Source: Pseudomonas crudilactis (GTDB lineage: Bacteria; Pseudomonadota; Gammaproteobacteria; Pseudomonadales; Pseudomonadaceae). From it: a DNA stretch of 64,000 bases. Position 1 is the first letter of the stretch; each line of letters begins with the position of its first letter. The notes under the pieces are model-generated. The model was not told where the DNA came from, searched no databases, and worked only from the letters and a program-made list of their open reading frames with translations. The stretch lies in the NCBI RefSeq assembly GCF_013433315.1, contig NZ_WXVV01000015.1:62001-126000 (forward strand). Reading direction: 5' to 3'. Positions 32,596 to 40,867 of the stretch are shown here, piece after piece. The translations under genes were made by a program, and so were the position numbers.

Positions 32596-34692
32596 TCAGC
32601 GAACGGTCAGCGATTTCAGCCCCAGCCCCATCACCCGAGCATCATCGTTCAACCCCAGATTGCGTGGACTGGTGGCATCGGGCAGATGCACCTGGATCGT
32701 CACGACCCGGCCATCGACCAGCGTTTCGCGAACAGCCGGGTTGAGCGGAATTTCCAGCAGATTGCCCTGAACCTGGGTCAGGCGAGTCGACAAGACTTCA
32801 ACGCCATTGACACTGACGATGACCCGTTGCGTCAGTTTGGGCGGCATGACGAAAGCCAGTACGTCGATGACAATCGAGCGGGTATCTGGCGCCACACGCA
32901 GCGCGATTTCGGCGTCTTGCCCTTCACTCCAAGTGCCCCACGTTTCCGGAGCGGCCCAGCCTTTGACCAACTGCCGGCTCTTGCGATTGAACGCTTGCAC
33001 CAGGCCGGGCTGGCTCAACGGAACAGCTGACATCGAGCGCCCCTCATCGACCATCGCCACACATTGATCGCAACGCTTCCAGCCTGGGGCCAGTACGACA
33101 AAGTCATCGACCCGGGTCAGCAGATCGGTATCGCTGTGAACATTCTGGATGGCCAGATCCAGCGAATCATCGTCGAGGATGTACAGGGAATCGGCCTCGT
33201 ATTGACCGGCACTCAGCCGACGTTGCGCGTCACGCTGAGCCTTGTCGAGCGCCTTGGGGCTCATGCGCCCCATATAAACTGCATCGGTCTTCAATCCATG
33301 AGCCGCGGCAAAATCGGCAAGGACCTGCCACTGATCCGACTGGTTTTTGGGGATCAACGCACGGATATTCTTGTAGTGAGCGGCCGCGCTGTTCCAGAAC
33401 GGATCGTGCATCGGGCTGGCCCAGGCCGAAGTTTGCGGGACCATTTTTGTCGCTCTCAACCCCGCCCAGGCAATTCGCGTGTCGACGACCTGGGTCGCCA
33501 GCGCCAGCGCCAGCAGCCCCATGGCGAACGCCGGTCGATAGCCACGCACCACCAGAAACGTAATCAGTAAAACGATGGCATAGAACACCGGCCAGAACAT
33601 CCGGCCCGAGGCACGGAAGATACTCGCCAGCCCCTCAACGGTTTTCGGCAGCGGATAACTGAACGTGTGAGCGCCCAGGCCAATTTGATTGGACAACGCA
33701 AATACCGTCAGCCCGAGCATCGCCAACAATAGCCATGGCCAACGACTCAGCAACGCTTTAACGCGAATATTGCTGCGCAGCATGGCAAAACCCGCGGCGG
33801 GTACCAGCAGCAGCACCCCGAGGCCCAAATAGTTGAAGCCCTCGTAGTCGCCGCCGCCCGTCGCGAAGCCTGGCAGCACGTATGACCACCCCTCTGCGTC
33901 GAACAGGGATATCAGATTCATCCGATACCAACCGAAACCGCCACCACCGGCGCCGTCGACGATGCTGAAATAACCCGCCTGCCAGCAACATACGCTGACC
34001 AGGGCGAACAGACCGCCGAACTCCTTCAGCCCCTGCCGACGAGTCAGAGTGCCGAGCATGACTTTGCCAAACAGATCGGCTATCCAGATCAAAGCCACCA
34101 TGACCAACAGGTAGGCATGCACCAGCGCGGTGGCTGCGAGCAAGGCACCCCATGCCAGTCGCCGTCGCGTCAGCGCCGGATGCAAGGCCAGATACAAAGC
34201 AGCCAGAATCAGAAAGTGGCCGGCCAGGGAAAGATGCCCACCGGTACGCACAAACATCGGCGGTGAAAACACCAGCAAACCGGTGCCCAACAGGCGCAGC
34301 ACGGGGTTGTCGCTGATCAGTCCGAGCAGCTTCCAGGCAAACCACGCTTGCAGGACAAAACAGGCCAGCAACCAAAAGCCGAAATACTGGAACGTTTCCG
34401 GTAACCAGCCATTGAACGGTTTGAAAACAAGTGCCAGCAGTGGATTGGAGTCAGAAAAAATGATCGCACTGCCCAACTCCAGTCCATAAGAAGGGTTGAG
34501 CCCGAGCGGAAACGTCCAGGGCGAGTGCCGGAAATACACCCAGCCCAAGTAATGCGTCGCCGGGTCACCGTCCTTCAGCCAAGCGATGTTCTGCGGGTCC
34601 AGGGCGCGCGGGCCGATCACCAGAAAAAACGCCAGCACACCGAGCAACAACGGCAGCAGCGCGAGGGCCGGATGCTTGTTCAACTCCCTCAT
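32596..34692 (-). CDS. DUF6311 multi-membrane protein, likely final transferase of cassette 1
   Basis: A 698-residue inner-membrane protein with about 11-12 helices over the first 430 residues and a soluble periplasmic tail (about 440-698). The N-terminal region (ALDPQNIAWLKDGDPATHYLGW) has acidic residues in the first outer loop, the pattern of GT-C glycosyltransferases. It resembles the DUF6311 family, whose function is unproven. Its ATG overlaps the gtrA stop by four bases, so it ends a tight operon of GT2, methyltransferase, GtrA flippase and this gene. I infer that it transfers the flipped lipid-linked sugar to a surface glycan. Confidence 0.75.
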   Translation of the reverse strand: MRELNKHPALALLPLLLGVLAFFLVIGPRALDPQNIAWLKDGDPATHYLGWVYFRHSPWTFPLGLNPSYGLELGSAIIFSDSNPLLALVFKPFNGWLPETFQYFGFWLLACFVLQAWFAWKLLGLISDNPVLRLLGTGLLVFSPPMFVRTGGHLSLAGHFLILAALYLALHPALTRRRLAWGALLAATALVHAYLLVMVALIWIADLFGKVMLGTLTRRQGLKEFGGLFALVSVCCWQAGYFSIVDGAGGGGFGWYRMNLISLFDAEGWSYVLPGFATGGGDYEGFNYLGLGVLLLVPAAGFAMLRSNIRVKALLSRWPWLLLAMLGLTVFALSNQIGLGAHTFSYPLPKTVEGLASIFRASGRMFWPVFYAIVLLITFLVVRGYRPAFAMGLLALALATQVVDTRIAWAGLRATKMVPQTSAWASPMHDPFWNSAAAHYKNIRALIPKNQSDQWQVLADFAAAHGLKTDAVYMGRMSPKALDKAQRDAQRRLSAGQYEADSLYILDDDSLDLAIQNVHSDTDLLTRVDDFVVLAPGWKRCDQCVAMVDEGRSMSAVPLSQPGLVQAFNRKSRQLVKGWAAPETWGTWSEGQDAEIALRVAPDTRSIVIDVLAFVMPPKLTQRVIVSVNGVEVLSTRLTQVQGNLLEIPLNPAVRETLVDGRVVTIQVHLPDATSPRNLGLNDDARVMGLGLKSLTVR

Positions 34693-35075
34693 CGGTACGT
34701 CCAGAAGTTGTGCAGTACGAAGGTGAATGCCGGGATCGTCAGCGCCACCGCGCCGATGCCCAGCAAATAGTGGAGACCGGCCATTTGCGCAGCCCAGGCG
34801 ACAAACATCGCCAGAAAAAAACCACAGACCGAAACCAGCAGAAACCGCACCAGGGTCCGCCCATGCAACCGGGCCGAGAAGCTCCAGGTAGTGTTGATCA
34901 CATACGACACCACTGTCGCCACGGCGAACGCCACACCGTTGGCGAGGGGCGGCGGCGCACTGATGAAATGGATAAACAGCACCGCGACCAACGCATGCAA
35001 AGCGGTGACGAACACCCCGGTCACGGCAAAACGCAAACCCCGCTGGATCAACGCTGATTTTTCAGCTGAGGTCAC
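34689..35075 (-). CDS. GtrA-type flippase, cassette 1
   Basis: A 128-residue GtrA family protein with four membrane helices (about residues 10-30, 38-58, 73-93 and 98-120) and the family's FAVATVVSYVINTTWSF in helix 2. GtrA proteins are thought to flip undecaprenyl-phosphate-linked sugars to the periplasmic side. It starts with GTG at 35075, overlapping the methyltransferase stop by four bases (GTGA), and overlaps the next gene likewise. Confidence 0.88.
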   Translation of the reverse strand: MTSAEKSALIQRGLRFAVTGVFVTALHALVAVLFIHFISAPPPLANGVAFAVATVVSYVINTTWSFSARLHGRTLVRFLLVSVCGFFLAMFVAWAAQMAGLHYLLGIGAVALTIPAFTFVLHNFWTYR

Positions 35076-35782
35076 GGTTTTTGCGCCAGGACAAAAACGC
35101 TCAAACCTGCCAGACGGTTCATACCCATTAACGGCAATTCAAGGCTGCAAAGTGTCTTGAGCAACGTGTTCACCAGCGGATGATGACGCTTGAGTTGCGA
35201 ACGCGGTGGCTGGGTTTGTGCGCCTTGTGGCAATAATCGCAGCGCCGCAGCAATCGGAAACACCGCGCCGAAATAATACGCACCGCGCTGCACCGACAAA
35301 CCGGCAGCGCGCGCCAGTGTTTCGAACTGCGCCAGGGTGTAGCGGCGCTTGTGTTCGAGAAAATCATCGTGCCCGCTCCACAAGAACTGGAACGCCGGCA
35401 CGGTCATCAGAAAGCGGCTGCCCGATGGCACCTTATCGACATACATCTTGAGCAGGCCGAGGTCGTCATCGACATGCTCCAGTACGTCCATCAACAGCAC
35501 CAGATCGGCCTCGATCATTTCAATCCCGCGACGGTAGTGCACGGGTTTGCCGGCGGTGGTCGCGCTGGAGTCGGCGCTATAGCTGATATCCACGCACCAC
35601 GCCTCACTGGCTGCGGTGTGGGTCAGCAGATGATGCGAGAAAAACCCCGAGCCCGCGCCGACATCGAGGATTCGCCTGATTGGCACATCACCCAGCAATC
35701 GCGTGGTGGCTGCAGCTTTGGAGCAGTAATACCAATGCTCGTTGATGCTATCGCCGAGGATATCGGTTTCCTTGAGATCCAT
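35072..35782 (-). CDS. Class I SAM-dependent methyltransferase, cassette 1
   Basis: A 236-residue methyltransferase with SAM motif I ILDVGAGSGFFSHHLL (about residues 38-53), motif II acidic end in WCVDISYS and VLLMDVLEHVDDD (about 94-106). Target unknown. It lies between the GT2 and the flippase with 3-base and overlapping junctions, so it is co-translated with them. I infer that it methylates the sugar while it is lipid-linked or caps the glycan. Cytoplasmic, with a hydrophobic C-terminal patch. Confidence 0.85.
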   Translation of the reverse strand: MDLKETDILGDSINEHWYYCSKAAATTRLLGDVPIRRILDVGAGSGFFSHHLLTHTAASEAWCVDISYSADSSATTAGKPVHYRRGIEMIEADLVLLMDVLEHVDDDLGLLKMYVDKVPSGSRFLMTVPAFQFLWSGHDDFLEHKRRYTLAQFETLARAAGLSVQRGAYYFGAVFPIAAALRLLPQGAQTQPPRSQLKRHHPLVNTLLKTLCSLELPLMGMNRLAGLSVFVLAQKP

Positions 35783-35785
35783 GTG

Positions 35786-36751
35786 TCAGTCCTTGGGGTC
35801 ATAGACGCGACGCACCAGAAAAACCGGTCGGCGTTTGGATTCGATGTAAGTGCGGCCCAGATACTCGCCGAGCACGCCGATACCGATCAATTGCAGGCCT
35901 CCGAGAAAAGTCACAGCAACCATCAGCGAGGCATAACCCGGCATGTCGATGCCGTAAATCAACGTACGCAGAACAATGAAAATGGCGAAGGCAAAGGACA
36001 CAAGCGACACCAGCGCCCCCACATACGTCCAGACCCGCAATGGTTCCGTGCTGAAACTGGTGATGCCTTCCAGGGCGAAATTCCACAGCCGCCAACCGTT
36101 GAACTTGCTTTTCCCCGCCACGCGTTCGGGACGTTCGTAATCGACGTGGGTGGTGCGAAACCCGACCCAGGCGAACAGGCCTTTCATGAAACGTCGAGAT
36201 TCGGGAAGGGTCAGCAAGGCATCGACCACACAGCGGTCCATCAGGCGAAAATCGCCGACGTTTTCGGGTAAAGGCTGCTCGGCAATCCTGTTGTGCAGGC
36301 GGTAGAACCAGTGGGCCGACGTCTGCTTGGCCCAGGTATCGCTGCGGCGGCTGATGCGGTGACCGAGCACCACTTCATAACCCTCACGCCAGCGCTCGAT
36401 CATGTGCAGAATGATTTCCGGTGGATCCTGCAGGTCCGCATCGATCGGCACCACGATTTGTCCGGTCGCGACCTGCAAGCCTGCTGACAATGCCGCCTCT
36501 TTACCGAAGTTGCGGCTCAGGTCGACGATACGCAGACGCACATCGTGTCGCTGATGCCCGAGCAGGCGCTCAAGCGTGGTATCGGTGCTGCCGTCATTGA
36601 CGAAGACCAGTTCAAGATCGATCGACGCTTGCGCCTGAAAGACTTCATTGATGCGTAGCAAAAACGTGTCGAGGCTGTCCTCTTCGTTAAAAACGGGGAC
36701 CACCAGCGATAACGTCACCTGCCCGGCCTGTTGCGTTCCGTGCTCAGTCAA
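35786..36751 (-). CDS. GT2 polyprenyl-phosphate glycosyltransferase, cassette 1
   Basis: A 321-residue GtrB/DPM1-like glycosyltransferase: a cytoplasmic GT-A domain (LSLVVPVFNEEDSLDTFL at the start, DADLQDPPEII at about 97-107 for metal binding) and two C-terminal helices (about 235-260 and 270-295). Such enzymes load a sugar onto undecaprenyl phosphate. The first codon of the open frame is a TTG at 36751 without a clear SD; the true start may be a GTG 11 codons later. First gene of a four-gene operon. Confidence 0.87.
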   Translation of the reverse strand: MTEHGTQQAGQVTLSLVVPVFNEEDSLDTFLLRINEVFQAQASIDLELVFVNDGSTDTTLERLLGHQRHDVRLRIVDLSRNFGKEAALSAGLQVATGQIVVPIDADLQDPPEIILHMIERWREGYEVVLGHRISRRSDTWAKQTSAHWFYRLHNRIAEQPLPENVGDFRLMDRCVVDALLTLPESRRFMKGLFAWVGFRTTHVDYERPERVAGKSKFNGWRLWNFALEGITSFSTEPLRVWTYVGALVSLVSFAFAIFIVLRTLIYGIDMPGYASLMVAVTFLGGLQLIGIGVLGEYLGRTYIESKRRPVFLVRRVYDPKD

Positions 36752-37028
36752 AGGAGTGCTCTTTTTATAGTGTTTGTCGGTCGTCGAACGATTGTCGACG
36801 CCATGAGCCGTCCCGTATTAAGCAGTAGCGTCGGCGGCGTTGCAAGGGTCAAACGGCGTCATATTGGCCAATCCAGAGGCCTATTGATGCGCTCTAGCCC
36901 GCGCCCTTCAGAAACATTCACGAACGATTGGAAACAAATGTCCGATAGCCAAAAAAACCCTCTGCGCTAGGCTTGCGACCATGCGCCACACAGGCTGACG
37001 CACAAATGAATCGCATGGAGCGAAACGA
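36752..37028. other. Divergent gap between cassette 1 and DUF1508 gene
   Basis: About 280 bases without a gene. It should carry the promoters of the cassette 1 operon (minus strand) and the DUF1508 gene. A TATAAA on the minus strand lies about 12 bases before the GT2 open frame, which would give a very short leader; I cannot assign a -35 box. No JUMPstart or ops element is visible. Confidence 0.4.
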
Positions 37029-37220
37029 ATGTATTTCGAGATTTACAGGCAATCCAGAGGCACCCCGAGCACCGGTAAAGGGCAATGGCGCTGGAGATTG
37101 AGGGCGGGTAACCACGAGACTATCGCCAGTGGTGAGTCTTATGTAAACAAGGCGGATTGTTTACACGTGATCGGGTTGATCAAGGCTGTGCAGGGGGAGA
37201 CCCCAGTCAAGGAGATATAA
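37029..37220 (+). CDS. Small DUF1508 domain protein
   Basis: A 63-residue protein with a single DUF1508 (YegP-like) repeat: MYFEIYRQS, then WRWRLRAGNHETIASGESYVNK. E. coli YegP carries two copies. The function is unknown. GGAGCG precedes the ATG. It stands alone between the two glycan cassettes on the opposite strand. Confidence 0.8.
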   Translation: MYFEIYRQSRGTPSTGKGQWRWRLRAGNHETIASGESYVNKADCLHVIGLIKAVQGETPVKEI

Positions 37221-37435
37221 CGACAAAGTGCACGCGCAACCGTGCTAAAGGCTTTTTTGTCAGAACAATTCAAGCCCCTGCGCTTATTTGGTGTAGGGGC
37301 AATCCGGCCTGGTTCAGCACCTGGGAATTGACCGAGCTAAATAATAAGCGCAAGACAAACAGTCGCCTCGCCAGGCGCCACTGACGTTGATCCCGGACGA
37401 TTTTAGTCCCGAATAACGCGGGGCAATTTTCAGTA

Positions 37436-37849
37436 TTACGTAAAGCGTTTTCCAGACAGGAATACATAACGAGTAAGAATATAGGTAATCGGGAGCATGA
37501 CAATCACTACAACCAGCGGTGCGGCAACTTGATTTAATCCTAGCACTTCGACCCAGACCCACAAGATCACAACACCGCCCAGATACTGGGCCAGGTAAAT
37601 CAGTGGAAAACGCAACAGGGAGCGAATACCCTGATGAGTCTTGAACACAAACTGCGAGTTCATAAAAAAAGCAAAGAGAATACCTATCATGTATGAAACC
37701 GCGTAACTAATCTGATAGGAAAACTTCAAAAGCAGAAGCATATAAATAGCATAAGTTACAACCGTATTTGCAACACCAGACAGCAAAAACCTGGCGAATC
37801 TGAGCTGACTCAGATTCTGCACAAAACGTCGAAACCCAAATCGGCCCAT
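37436..37849 (-). CDS. GtrA-type flippase, cassette 2
   Basis: A 137-residue GtrA family protein with four predicted helices and the typical FLLSGVANTVVTYAIYMLLL opening and SYMIGILFAFFMNSQFVF second helix. Likely flips the lipid-linked sugar made by cassette 2. It is last of a five-gene operon, one base after the stop of the wxcM-like gene. It is only weakly like the GtrA of cassette 1, so the cassettes are not recent copies. Lower GC than flanks. Confidence 0.88.
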   Translation of the reverse strand: MGRFGFRRFVQNLSQLRFARFLLSGVANTVVTYAIYMLLLLKFSYQISYAVSYMIGILFAFFMNSQFVFKTHQGIRSLLRFPLIYLAQYLGGVVILWVWVEVLGLNQVAAPLVVVIVMLPITYILTRYVFLSGKRFT

Positions 37850-37850
37850 A

Positions 37851-38795
37851 TTAACCCCTGACCAATCCTATAAACTCGTCGTAATCGCGTATGTAATCAT
37901 CTGCATCATAATAATCAGAGGCAAATACCATGAGCATGGCATCTGCGGAATATCGATATTGTATGCTCCAAGTCATCGGAGGCAGATAAATCCCTACGGT
38001 AGCGCTATCCAGTACGATTTCTTCGCGATTGACTCCGTCATCCGCTACTACGTGCACGACCCCCTTCACCGCCACCAAAAACTGATGACAGTTAAGATGA
38101 GCATGTTCGCCACGAGTCTCAGCAGTCGGGACGTCATATACCAAAAAGTACCGCAATGGCTTGAACGGCACCGAACGTTCGAACTCCCCAGCAGACAAGC
38201 GACCGCGGATGTCCGTCACCTCCTTCAGGGAGTGCAATGTAACTCCGTTGACTGAAGTTGCACTGACTTCTTCCGGGAGAGGTTTGCCATGGTTCTCACT
38301 CCCAAGTGTGGTTTCCTTGGTGTCGACATAACCGATAATCTTTGCAGGGTTGCCCACTACTATCGCGTTGGGGGGCACAGAACGAGTCACTACCGCACCG
38401 GCACCGACCATCGCGTTCATATTGATAACAATGCCTGGAAGAATTGTAGAGTTCGCCCCCAACGAAGCGCCTTTGCGAATTATGGTGCGAGTAAACGCCG
38501 CAGGGTATTGTTTACTTCTTGGAAAAATATCATTGGTAAAGGTCACATTAGGACCCACAAAAACATCGTCCTCGATTGTTATACCGTCCCATACTTGAAC
38601 GCCGCACTTTAGCGTTACGCGATCGCCTATGACCACATCATTCTCGATGAAAACGTTATCGCAGACGTTGCATTCACTGCCAATTTTGGCCTGCGGTAAA
38701 ACGTGAGCAAACGCCCATATTCGAGTACCCTTGCCAATATCGGAGGACTCGCACAGGGCATGGCTATGAACGAAATACTCTCTTTGCTCACTCAT
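37851..38795 (-). CDS. WxcM-like fusion: sugar N-acetyltransferase plus 3,4-ketoisomerase
   Basis: A 314-residue two-domain protein. Residues about 12-150 form a left-handed beta-helix acyltransferase with hexapeptide repeats (IGKGTRIWAF, IGDRVTLKCGVQVWDG, GAGAVVTRSVPPNAIVVGNPAK), like FdtC/QdtC. Residues about 180-310 are a cupin like FdtA/QdtA, with the catalytic ETRGEHAHLNCHQFL. Together they cover two steps of dTDP-Fuc3NAc or dTDP-Qui3NAc synthesis: isomerisation of the 4-keto sugar and N-acetylation of the 3-amino sugar. The aminotransferase step is encoded two genes upstream. The ATG at 38795 overlaps the GT2 stop by eight bases. Confidence 0.87.
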   Translation of the reverse strand: MSEQREYFVHSHALCESSDIGKGTRIWAFAHVLPQAKIGSECNVCDNVFIENDVVIGDRVTLKCGVQVWDGITIEDDVFVGPNVTFTNDIFPRSKQYPAAFTRTIIRKGASLGANSTILPGIVINMNAMVGAGAVVTRSVPPNAIVVGNPAKIIGYVDTKETTLGSENHGKPLPEEVSATSVNGVTLHSLKEVTDIRGRLSAGEFERSVPFKPLRYFLVYDVPTAETRGEHAHLNCHQFLVAVKGVVHVVADDGVNREEIVLDSATVGIYLPPMTWSIQYRYSADAMLMVFASDYYDADDYIRDYDEFIGLVRG

Positions 38796-39726
38796 TTTCC
38801 GATCCAAAACTCTCGATTCTCATAGGGATAGCCAACGGCCTGTTTTTGGTATTCTCATAAGCACGCCAGGCATACGAGCCAACAATGCCTATTCCCAGCA
38901 AGTTTAGACTGCCGAGAAAACTGATAATCAAAATTGTCATGGCATAACCTGGAACGCTGATCATTCCAGAGATCTTGGCAATCAATACAACGACACCGAG
39001 GAGCATGGCGACAAGTGACCCCGTCATACCCAACCGAACAAGAAGCCGGACAGGTAAATCGGTGAACGAAAAAACACTATCCATCAAGTAATTCAGTTTC
39101 TTTCGAAACGTCCAGGCCGACTTTCCATGCTCACGTTTACGCCTTGAATAGGTGACTATCTCCCGGCGAAATCCGAGCCAGAAAATTTGAGCAACAAGCG
39201 AGCTATGGCCTTCGTTCAAAGTTAATAAACTATCACGAAACGCCTTATTGCAACCGAACATATCCACCCCGCCAGGAGGCAGATCAGTAATAACATACCG
39301 TCTGTAAACCCACCAAAAAATACTCGAAGCCATACGAGAAAGCATTGGATCTTCCCGTGACTCACGTACACCAACCACCACATCGATATCTTTGGTAGCC
39401 AGTATTGCGGACATCTGCAACACCAACTCGGGCGGTTCTTGCAAGTCGGCAGCCATCACAGCAAATCGATCACCTTTGCCCGCCTGAAGCCCAGTGCGAA
39501 TTGCCATGAAAGAACCGAAGTTTTTCGACAGCAAGATTAATTGCGATCGAAATGAACGCTGGCTCAATGCATCACGCAATATTTCATAGCAGCGATCCGG
39601 ACTGCCATCTACGACAAACACAGCTTCAAAATCATGTTCAAGTTTCAGATCAAGATCACCGACTGCTTCCAACAACGAGCCCAGTGAGTCTTCATTAAGA
39701 TATACAGGAATAATCAAGCTTAACAA
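38788..39726 (-). CDS. GT2 polyprenyl-phosphate glycosyltransferase, cassette 2
   Basis: A 312-residue GtrB-like enzyme: a GT-A domain (LSLIIPVYLNEDSL, MAADLQEPPELV at about 92-103) and two C-terminal helices (about 230-255 and 265-290). It would load the N-acetylated 3-amino sugar onto undecaprenyl phosphate. The start is a TTG at 39726 with GAGGG eight to nine bases upstream, and that SD overlaps the stop of the preceding aminotransferase gene; a stop codon in frame directly upstream rules out a longer protein. Confidence 0.88.
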   Translation of the reverse strand: MLSLIIPVYLNEDSLGSLLEAVGDLDLKLEHDFEAVFVVDGSPDRCYEILRDALSQRSFRSQLILLSKNFGSFMAIRTGLQAGKGDRFAVMAADLQEPPELVLQMSAILATKDIDVVVGVRESREDPMLSRMASSIFWWVYRRYVITDLPPGGVDMFGCNKAFRDSLLTLNEGHSSLVAQIFWLGFRREIVTYSRRKREHGKSAWTFRKKLNYLMDSVFSFTDLPVRLLVRLGMTGSLVAMLLGVVVLIAKISGMISVPGYAMTILIISFLGSLNLLGIGIVGSYAWRAYENTKNRPLAIPMRIESFGSENE

Positions 39727-39731
39727 GGCTA

Positions 39732-40841
39732 TTACCCTCTACCAAAACAGGAAGTAACTGCATTGATAACTCGTTGAACTTCCTCTTCAGTCAGGCCTGG
39801 AAAACACGGCAACGACATGACTGTATTGCAACATAACTCAGTCTCTGGCAATACCGGTTTCACACCTTCAACTTTATATCCAGGTTGCTGGTGATCAGGT
39901 ATAGGATAATGAATATCGGTGCCGATATTCTGTTCTTTCAGAAAACCAGTAAGCCTTGCTCTGTCTTCGGTTCGAATCACGTACAAATGCGCAACGTACT
40001 CCTCACCCCTCATTATCGGCAGCTTTATATTCAGCGTTGAGAACGCGTCATTATAACGAGCCGCGATCGAACGTCGCTGTTGATTCCACTGATCAAGGTG
40101 AGGTAACTTTTCACGCAGTACCGCTGCCTGGATTTCATCCAACCGGCTATTTCGACCGCCGGATATAGCCACTTCATATTTCTTGGCCCACCCATACTGC
40201 CTCAGACTCTGAACACGTGACGCCAGTTTTTGATCATTCGTAACAAGCGCCCCGCCATCACCCAGAGCACCAAGATTTTTGGTTGGGTAAAAGCTGTAAC
40301 ACCCGATGTCTGCGAAACTCCCCGCCCGTTTTTTGCCCCGCATCGCTCCATGAGCTTGAGCGCAGTCCTCAATGACAGGAACGTCATAGAATTTCGCTAT
40401 CCTCACCAACTCTTCTATCTCAGCCAGTTGACCGTAGAGATGAGTAACGATAACGGCTGCTGGCTTGCAAAGCATTGCGTCAGCAAGTGCTTTCGGGCAA
40501 AGCGTTAATGTTTCCGGATCAACATCGACATAAACAGGACTGGCACCGAGCAAATGAATGGCTCCACTACTGTAGAAACCAGCATTGGCAACGGTAATTA
40601 CCTTATCGCCAGGCTTGACATCCAATGCACGCAAGGCAAGTTCCAGGGCGTCAGATCCATTTGCTACGCTGATGCAATGGTCGACGCCGATATACTTGGA
40701 AAACTCAGACTCAAAACCTGCGACTTCCTCACCAAGCACATACCAATTACTGTCCAGAACACGGCCGGTGATTTTTTTTAAGTCCAGAGACTGGTTGGCC
40801 TTTTTGGTAGAGAAAAATAAAACAGGATCAAGGCGTTCCAT
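39732..40841 (-). CDS. DegT/DnrJ/EryC1-type sugar aminotransferase (FdtB/QdtB-like)
   Basis: A 369-residue PLP aminotransferase. The cofactor Lys is in YSFYPTKNLGALGDGGALV (about residue 185-190), with IEDCAQAHGA (the PLP-stacking Asp) before it and RNSRLDEIQAAVL after. Such enzymes aminate a keto sugar nucleotide; with the FdtA-like isomerase nearby, the substrate is probably the dTDP-3-keto-6-deoxyhexose. It lies five bases before the GT2 gene and 26 bases after the gtrII-like gene. Confidence 0.9.
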   Translation of the reverse strand: MERLDPVLFFSTKKANQSLDLKKITGRVLDSNWYVLGEEVAGFESEFSKYIGVDHCISVANGSDALELALRALDVKPGDKVITVANAGFYSSGAIHLLGASPVYVDVDPETLTLCPKALADAMLCKPAAVIVTHLYGQLAEIEELVRIAKFYDVPVIEDCAQAHGAMRGKKRAGSFADIGCYSFYPTKNLGALGDGGALVTNDQKLASRVQSLRQYGWAKKYEVAISGGRNSRLDEIQAAVLREKLPHLDQWNQQRRSIAARYNDAFSTLNIKLPIMRGEEYVAHLYVIRTEDRARLTGFLKEQNIGTDIHYPIPDHQQPGYKVEGVKPVLPETELCCNTVMSLPCFPGLTEEEVQRVINAVTSCFGRG

Positions 40842-40867
40842 ACAGTTCCCCGCTAATGCTATTAGTA

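Noticed and set aside
35351..36271. 306-codon plus-strand frame
   Set aside because: Antisense to the methyltransferase and GT2 of cassette 1.
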